In this document: in pieces, positions 59,385 through 64,000 of the stretch | Layout: each line of letters opens with the position of its first letter | How positions within the stretch are numbered: the stretch's first letter is position 1 | Source: Streptomyces aureocirculatus | GTDB taxonomy: Bacteria; Actinomycetota; Actinomycetes; Streptomycetales; Streptomycetaceae | Length of the DNA stretch: 64,000 nt | Reading direction: 5' to 3' | Assembly: GCF_000720475.1 (NCBI RefSeq) | Contig: NZ_JOAP01000003.1 | Coordinates: 62,001-126,000, forward strand | Notes under the pieces: generated by a model | Databases searched by the model: none | The model's input: the letters and a program-made list of their open reading frames with translations, nothing else | Told to the model about the DNA's origin: nothing | Position numbers and translations under genes: made by a program

Positions 59385-60511
59385 GCGAGCGACGGAGAGG
59401 GCTGGGCCGTGGCCTTGGGGCTCTGATCCCTGCGGCTCCCACAGAAAAGTCCGCTGCCCCGGCCGCGGGTGGCGGAGCCTCCACCTCCCCCTCGTCCGTG
59501 CCGGTCCTCACCGCCGAGCGAGGTGTGGCAGCCGCCAAGGTGACCGCTCTTCCGCAGAGCCCCGTTTCCCGTGAAACCGTTTCACGTGAAACGGAGGAGC
59601 CGGTGAACGGTGTCTCCGGGGTGGATCCGGCGAGCGCGGCGGGCGCGCACTTCGCGGAGCTCCCACTCGACTCCATCACGCCCAACCCGCGGCAGCCGCG
59701 TGAGGTCTTCGACGAGGACGCTCTCGCAGAGCTGGTGACCTCGATCAAGGAGGTTGGCCTTCTCCAGCCGGTCGTTGTGCGGCAGCTTGGTCCGGCGCGC
59801 TATGAGCTCATCATGGGTGAGCGGCGCTGGCGGGCCTGTCGTGAGGCGGGCCTTGAGCGCATCCCGGCGATCGTCCGGGCGACGGAGGACGACAAGCTCC
59901 TCCTGGACGCGCTCCTGGAGAACCTGCACCGCGCCCAGTTGAACCCGCTGGAAGAGGCCGCGGCCTACGACCAGCTCCTGAAGGACTTCAACTGCACGCA
60001 TGACCAGTTGGCGGATCGCATCGGCCGGTCGCGCCCGCAGGTCTCCAACACCCTGCGGCTGCTGAAGCTTTCGGCGACGGTGCAGCGCAGGGTCGCCGCC
60101 GGGGTCCTCTCCGCGGGACATGCCCGTGCACTGCTGTCCGTGGAGGACTCGGAGGAGCAGGACCGGCTCGCGCACCGCATCGTGGCCGAGGGACTCTCGG
60201 TGCGTGCCGTCGAAGAGATTGTGACCCTCATGGGGTCGCGGCCCCAGAGCAAGCCGAAGGCGAAGGGCCCGCGGGCGGGAGCCCGGCTGTCCCCGGCGCT
60301 GTCCGGGCTCGCCAACCGGCTCTCGGACCGGTTCGAGACACGGGTGCGAGTCGATCTGGGGCAGAAGAAGGGCAAGATCGTCGTCGACTTCGCCTCGCTG
60401 GAGGACCTGGAGCGCATCCTGTCCACACTCGCCCCTGAGGAGGGCCCGGTCCTCAGGAACGGGATCGCGGAGGCCGAAGCCGCGGAGTCCGCTGAGGACG
60501 AGCAGGCGTAA
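59381..60511 (+). CDS. parB: Chromosome partitioning protein ParB
   Basis: Centromere-binding CTPase that loads at parS and spreads. 376 aa. The N-terminal extension carries [10 protein letters not shown] from one exact and one degenerate parS. CTPase motifs GERRWRA and [14 protein letters not shown] and the HTH region [17 protein letters not shown] are present, then a linker and a C-terminal dimerisation domain. GTG at 59381 overlaps the parA stop. A terminator hairpin follows. Confidence 0.97.
   Translation: MSERRRGLGRGLGALIPAAPTEKSAAPAAGGGASTSPSSVPVLTAERGVAAAKVTALPQSPVSRETVSRETEEPVNGVSGVDPASAAGAHFAELPLDSITPNPRQPREVFDEDALAELVTSIKEVGLLQPVVVRQLGPARYELIMGERRWRACREAGLERIPAIVRATEDDKLLLDALLENLHRAQLNPLEEAAAYDQLLKDFNCTHDQLADRIGRSRPQVSNTLRLLKLSATVQRRVAAGVLSAGHARALLSVEDSEEQDRLAHRIVAEGLSVRAVEEIVTLMGSRPQSKPKAKGPRAGARLSPALSGLANRLSDRFETRVRVDLGQKKGKIVVDFASLEDLERILSTLAPEEGPVLRNGIAEAEAAESAEDEQA
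59564..59577. promoter_or_regulatory. Degenerate parS within parB
   Basis: GTTTCCCGTGAAAC, one mismatch to parS, one base before the exact site at 59579. Confidence 0.7.
59579..59592. promoter_or_regulatory. parS site within parB
   Basis: Perfect GTTTCACGTGAAAC inside parB. Confidence 0.95.
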
Positions 60512-60550
60512 GCAGTCTGGAGCCACGGAGCAAGCTTCCGTGGCCGGTGG

Positions 60551-60591
60551 GAGCAGGCCGTGTCCGGTGTATGCCGGAACACGGCCTGCTC
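60551..60591 (+). terminator. Terminator after parB
   Basis: Long imperfect inverted repeat (GCAGGCCGTGTCCGG with CCGGAACACGGCCTGC) followed by TCTTTCCTTT, about 40 bp past the parB stop. A smaller GCCACGGA/TCCGTGGC hairpin precedes it. Confidence 0.82.
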
Positions 60592-60689
60592 TTTCCTTTC
60601 TTGCGGTATCGGCGCAATCGCTTCGTGGATACGATGCGATCGGGTATGGCGCATCCACCTGACGACACCTCTTAGGGGAGGCAGGAGCC

Positions 60690-60947
60690 ATGCGATCGGT
60701 GGGCCGCACAGGACTGATGACAGCAGGGCTGGGGCTCGGAGCGATCGGAGGGTTCGTGGGCAGCCTGCTCCGAGAACGGAGCGCACTGACAGCAGCTCGT
60801 GGCGCCGCGAGCGAAGGAAGTGAGGAACCGCCTTCATGGGGCGACGGCTCGTACCGCTCACGCTGGACAACCTTCCGGACCTTCCCAAGCGTTGCCGCAC
60901 GTGTGTCTTCTGGGAGCTCGACCCGGTCAGTGGCCAGGCCGCGGTAA
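60690..60947 (+). CDS. Possible small membrane protein overlapping the GNAT start
   Basis: An 85-codon frame with a good RBS (GAGGCAGGAG) and an N-terminal hydrophobic helix (LMTAGLGLGAIGGFVGSLL) followed by Arg/Glu. Its last 37 codons overlap the GNAT gene out of frame and look like shadow. Either a genuine short protein, whose 3' end has been extended, or a leader whose translation helps the GNAT gene. Confidence 0.4.
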   Translation: MRSVGRTGLMTAGLGLGAIGGFVGSLLRERSALTAARGAASEGSEEPPSWGDGSYRSRWTTFRTFPSVAARVSSGSSTRSVARPR

Positions 60948-61453
60948 AGGCCGGGACCCCGGAGCTGGAGAAGGAGGCGTGGATCTCCGCCGTCCTCCTG
61001 GAATGGGGATCCTGCGGCCGGGTCGTGTACGTCGATGACGTGCCGGTGGGCTTTGTGCTCTACGCCCCGCCCGCCTATGTGCCCCGCTCCACCGCATTTC
61101 CCACGAGTCCCGTCTCGCCGGACGCCGTCCAACTGATGACCGCCTGGATCATGCCGGGCTATCAGGGGCAGGGACTAGGCCGTGTCATTGTGCAGACCGT
61201 CGCCAAGGACCTGCTGCGCCGAGGGTTCAAAGCCATTGAGGCGTTCGGTGACGCCCGCTGGGAGAAGCCGGCCTGTGTGCTGCCGGCGGACCATCTGCTG
61301 GCGGTGGGCTTCAAGACGGTCCGCCCTCACCCCGCCTACCCCCGGCTGCGGCTGGAACTACGGACGACGCTCTCCTGGAAGGAGGACGTCGAGCTTGCCC
61401 TGGACCGGCTCCTTGGTGCGGTCCAGAAGGAACCGGTGCTTCGTCCGCTGTAA
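60836..61453 (+). CDS. GNAT-family N-acetyltransferase
   Basis: 205 aa. The acetyl-CoA-binding motif A is in MPGYQGQGLGRVIVQTVAKD (Q/RxxGxG/A); a beta strand with VPVGFVLYAPPAYVP precedes it. A CRTCVFWE segment near the N-terminus is characteristic of this actinobacterial subgroup next to parB. Acceptor unknown. Downstream there is a strong terminator that abuts a parS. Confidence 0.9.
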   Translation: MGRRLVPLTLDNLPDLPKRCRTCVFWELDPVSGQAAVKAGTPELEKEAWISAVLLEWGSCGRVVYVDDVPVGFVLYAPPAYVPRSTAFPTSPVSPDAVQLMTAWIMPGYQGQGLGRVIVQTVAKDLLRRGFKAIEAFGDARWEKPACVLPADHLLAVGFKTVRPHPAYPRLRLELRTTLSWKEDVELALDRLLGAVQKEPVLRPL

Positions 61454-61464
61454 GGACCCAGACG

Positions 61465-61500
61465 ACGAATGGGCCAACCCCACGGGGTTGGCCCATTCGT
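61465..61500 (+). terminator. Terminator abutting a parS
   Basis: Perfect 17-bp inverted repeat (61465-61481 with 61484-61500), 2-nt loop; the following GTTT is the first part of the parS at 61501. Confidence 0.85.
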
Positions 61501-61514
61501 GTTTCACGTGAAAC
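61501..61514. promoter_or_regulatory. parS site between the GNAT gene and trxA
   Basis: Perfect GTTTCACGTGAAAC in the convergent gap, the only exact parS here outside or not close to a coding start. Confidence 0.95.
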
Positions 61515-61587
61515 ATCGCGCGACGTCATCGCGGTCGGCGCCGATTCACGGCGCCCTACTCGGCGACAACGCCTTCCGCGGTGTGCC

Positions 61588-61920
61588 CTACTCGGCGATG
61601 TAGTCCGCCAGGTCGCGCTCCAAGGCGGCCTTCGGCTTGGCGCCGACGATGGTCTTGGTGACCTCACCGTTCTGGTACACGTTCAGCGTCGGGATCGACA
61701 TGACGCCGTACTTGGCGGCCGTGCCCGGGTTCTGGTCGATGTTGAGCTTGACGATCTGGATCTTGTCGCCGTGCTCGGCCGCGATGGCCTCCAGGGACGG
61801 CGCGATCTGCCGGCACGGGCCGCACCATTCGGCCCAGAAGTCGACCAGTACGGGCTTGTCGCTCTTGAGCACGTCCTCCTCGAAGGAGGCGTCAGTCACG
61901 TGCTTCACTACTCCGGCCAC
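61588..61920 (-). CDS. trxA: Thioredoxin
   Basis: Cytoplasmic thiol-disulfide reductant, 110 aa, with the active site WCGPC (Cys33, Cys36) and SIPTLNVYQNGE with the cis-Pro. Reduced by the TrxB encoded just upstream. A 13-bp stretch around the stop (CCCTACTCGGCGA) is repeated 30 bp further on, a small duplication. Confidence 0.97.
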   Translation of the reverse strand: MAGVVKHVTDASFEEDVLKSDKPVLVDFWAEWCGPCRQIAPSLEAIAAEHGDKIQIVKLNIDQNPGTAAKYGVMSIPTLNVYQNGEVTKTIVGAKPKAALERDLADYIAE

Positions 61921-61969
61921 GGTGGGCTCCTATCTTGCTGGTGCTGTGAGGCTCAGGTGGGGTCAGGGG

Positions 61970-62935
61970 TCAGACAGCGGCGGCAGCGGCGGCTGCCTCG
62001 CTGTCCACGGAGGCGGCGAGGAAACGCTCGGCGTCGAGAGCGGCGGAGCAACCCGTACCCGCCGCCGTGATCGCCTGGCGGTACGTGTGGTCGACGACGT
62101 CACCGGCACCGAAGACGCCGGGTACGTTCGTCCGCGTCGACGGCGCGTCCACCTTCAGGTAGCCCTCGTCGTCGAGCGTGAGCTGGCCCTTGAACAGCTC
62201 GGTACGCGGGTCGTGGCCGATCGCGATGAACAGACCGGTCACCGGCAGCTCGGAGGTCTCACCCGTCTGCACATTGCGCAGCGTGAGGCCGGAGAGCTTC
62301 GGGTCGCCGTGGATCTCGGCGATCTCGCTGTCCCAGATGAACTTGATCTTCGGGTCGGCGAAGGCACGCTCCTGCATGGCCTTGGAGGCGCGGAGGGTGT
62401 CGCGGCGGTGGACCACGGTCACGGACTTGGCGAAGCGGGAGAGGAAGGTAGCCTCCTCCATCGCCGTGTCGCCACCGCCGATCACCGCGATGTCCTGGTC
62501 CTTGAAGAAGAAGCCGTCGCAGGTCGCGCACCAGGACACGCCACGGCCGGAGAGGGCGTCCTCGCGCGGCAGGCCGAGCTTGCGGTGCTGGGAGCCCGTC
62601 GTGACGATGACCGTCTTGGCGCGGTGCACCGTGCCGGCGGTGTCGGTGACCGTCTTGATCTCGTTGGTGAGGTCCACGGAGACCACGTCGTCCGGAACGA
62701 GCTCGGCACCGAAGCGTTCGGCCTGGGCCCTCATGTTGTCCATGAGGTCGGGGCCCATGATGCCGTCCCGGAAGCCCGGGAAGTTCTCCACATCGGTGGT
62801 GTTCATCAGCGCACCGCCCGCGGTGACGGCGCCCTCGAACACCAGGGGCTTCAGCGAGGCGCGCGCGGTGTAGAGCGCCGCCGTGTAGCCGGCGGGCCCG
62901 GAGCCGATGATGATCACGTTACGGACGTCGGTCAC
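61970..62935 (-). CDS. trxB: Thioredoxin reductase (NADPH, FAD)
   Basis: 321 aa flavoenzyme that reduces thioredoxin with NADPH. FAD motif [19 protein letters not shown], active site [14 protein letters not shown] motif [11 protein letters not shown] and C-terminal FAD motif [12 protein letters not shown] short Ala/Glu tail ends it. GTG at 62935 was chosen because family members begin [10 protein letters not shown]; the frame is open 55 codons upstream without conservation. Upstream of trxA by about 50 bp in the same operon. Confidence 0.96.
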   Translation of the reverse strand: MTDVRNVIIIGSGPAGYTAALYTARASLKPLVFEGAVTAGGALMNTTDVENFPGFRDGIMGPDLMDNMRAQAERFGAELVPDDVVSVDLTNEIKTVTDTAGTVHRAKTVIVTTGSQHRKLGLPREDALSGRGVSWCATCDGFFFKDQDIAVIGGGDTAMEEATFLSRFAKSVTVVHRRDTLRASKAMQERAFADPKIKFIWDSEIAEIHGDPKLSGLTLRNVQTGETSELPVTGLFIAIGHDPRTELFKGQLTLDDEGYLKVDAPSTRTNVPGVFGAGDVVDHTYRQAITAAGTGCSAALDAERFLAASVDSEAAAAAAAV

Positions 62936-63160
62936 GGCTTGATTCCTCGTCTCTGGGGACTGCTGTGTACTGCCGGGGGCCTGTTCAGGACTCTCACCCC
63001 ACCCAACGGATCCTACGGGGCGAGCATTCCCGACGTGTCCGAGCACACGGAAGCGGTACGTGCCGAAGGAGGCGAGGCAGGGAGGGGAGGAAGGGCGCAT
63101 CCGTACGGAATGCGTGTCCGGCCCGACGGCGGGCAGTAGGTCAACACCGGCCGCAGGGTG

Positions 63161-64000
63161 TCACTGCCGGGGGTAGGACGCGGTGAGCAGCACCTTGCCG
63201 GTGGCGTCGGGCGCCGCGGAGGCACTGACGCAGGCGGCGTCGACGACGTAGGCAGAGACCTTGTTGCCGTCGGAGTCGTGCGGCACGACGACGAGGTAGG
63301 CGGCCTCGCCCTCGTATGTGCCCTTGTCGGCGGCGAGCGGCGTGCGACCGCCGAGCCCTCGCTCGATGCAGGGAGGCACCACGACGTAGTCCTCGCGCAT
63401 CGTGGAGCCCTTCGAGGGGCTTCCCCCCGGGCTGGACTTCACGTCGTACGACGGCTGCGAGGGGCCGGGTTTCTTGGAGCCGCCCTGTTCGGTCGCGAGG
63501 AGCGTGGAGACCCGCTTCTCCAGCTTGTTCTTCGCGAACGTGCTGTCCGTGTCCGTCGCCGCGCTATTGGGGGACTCCTTCGAGTCATTGCTCCAGGGCT
63601 GGATCAGCAAGGTCCCCAGGCCCAGGGCCGCCGCGGTGAATACGGCACCGAGCACGGCTGTCCGACGACGGTGGCGTCGCAGACGGCCCCCACGGCCCGG
63701 CCCGGTCGCTGCACGGGGGTGCCCGGCGGGGCCGTTGGTGGCGGAGCCGGTGGGCGATGTTTCACGTGAAACATGCGTGGCGGGTCCAGCGTCCGCTGCG
63801 GTCGTCGCGTCCGAGGTGACCGTCGCGTCCGAGGTGACCGAGGCGTTCGAGGCGTTCGAGGCGTTCGACGTCGTCGTGGCGTTCGACGTGGCCGTGGCGT
63901 CCGACGTGACCGCAGTGGACGGGACGGAGGCGTCCAGGAGCGCCTCGGCCGCCAGGGCCGCGTCGATGCGCTCCGCGACATCCGTGGGCATCCGGGGCGG
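63161..64000 (-). CDS. Probable anti-sigma factor (RsmA-like, 5' end outside window)
   Basis: Partial at the window edge, about 279 codons shown. The visible N-terminal part includes DVAERIDAALAAEALLD, a Thr/Ser/Asn/Ala repeat stretch (TSDAT, TSNAT, NASNAS), VSRET from a parS, a basic patch, one membrane helix (AVLGAVFTAAALGLGTLLI) and an outer domain with KLEKRVSTLLA and two late Cys. In actinobacteria sigM-rsmA-trxB-trxA is a conserved order (established knowledge); by that synteny this would be the SigM anti-sigma factor. The sigma gene should lie beyond the edge. Confidence 0.6.
   Translation of the reverse strand, partial: PPRMPTDVAERIDAALAAEALLDASVPSTAVTSDATATSNATTTSNASNASNASVTSDATVTSDATTAADAGPATHVSRETSPTGSATNGPAGHPRAATGPGRGGRLRRHRRRTAVLGAVFTAAALGLGTLLIQPWSNDSKESPNSAATDTDSTFAKNKLEKRVSTLLATEQGGSKKPGPSQPSYDVKSSPGGSPSKGSTMREDYVVVPPCIERGLGGRTPLAADKGTYEGEAAYLVVVPHDSDGNKVSAYVVDAACVSASAAPDATGKVLLTASYPRQ
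63759..63772. promoter_or_regulatory. parS site within the anti-sigma-like gene
   Basis: Perfect GTTTCACGTGAAAC inside the reading frame, encoding VSRET on the minus strand. Confidence 0.95.

Overview
This window is a core segment of a Streptomyces chromosome around its replication origin. The evidence is the very high GC content with GTG starts and GTGA/ATGA stop-start overlaps, the order parB-parA-rsmG-khpB-yidC-yidD-rnpA-rpmH-dnaA-oriC-dnaN-gnd-recF-dciA-gyrB-gyrA, an oriC rich in DnaA boxes, parS sites (GTTTCACGTGAAAC), and sporulation and aerial-hyphae genes (crgA, a chaplin, class E sortases, a tyrosinase pair). No insertion sequence, prophage, rRNA operon or CRISPR array was seen.

Layout. 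(1) 1-6.9 kb: growth and division signalling operon: PP2C phosphatase, FtsW/RodA, PBP and the PASTA kinase PknB. (2) 7.0-11.7 kb: three class E sortases, a glutamine amidotransferase (pabA/trpG), a DUF881 protein and divergent crgA. (3) 11.8-12.0 kb: a non-coding DnaA-box cluster about 39 kb from oriC. (4) 12-20.5 kb: rhomboid protease, cyclophilin, DUF5324, GAF-ANTAR regulator, Tat-exported M23 peptidase, short chaplin, tyrosinase and its cofactor, VKOR-like protein, DUF5949 and a small secreted protein. (5) 21-32.7 kb: a compact Wzx/Wzy-like exopolysaccharide locus (two GT4 transferases, initiating sugar transferase, O-antigen-ligase-like polymerase, MurJ-like flippase, polysaccharide deacetylase, Wzz-like protein, CelD-like acyltransferase) facing a secreted GH26-like glycosidase, with DUF5949 paralogues on both sides. 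(6) 33.8-35.1 kb: three copies of a small secreted protein gene, one intact and two damaged. (7) 35.4-41.2 kb: tRNA-Ala, HTH regulator, tail-anchored Ser/Thr kinase, membrane-anchored extracellular protein, DLW-39 peptide, small secreted protein, tRNA-Ile. (8) 41.3-60.5 kb: gyrase, replication, oriC, ribosome/RNase P, membrane insertion and chromosome partition genes. (9) 60.6-64 kb: GNAT, trxA, trxB and the 5'-truncated end of a probable anti-sigma factor.

How it fits together. DnaA, its oriC boxes, two boxes upstream of dnaA, two upstream of parA and the distal cluster suggest DnaA links initiation, its own expression and possibly ParAB supply. ParB would load on five perfect parS sites in the last 6 kb. 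The sortases, chaplin, tyrosinase and polysaccharide locus make the dnaA-distal half a cell-surface region. The points most worth checking are the DUF5949-flanked polysaccharide locus, the decaying secreted-protein trio, the remote DnaA-box cluster, the enlarged DnaA linker and a terminator-like hairpin inside rnpA.
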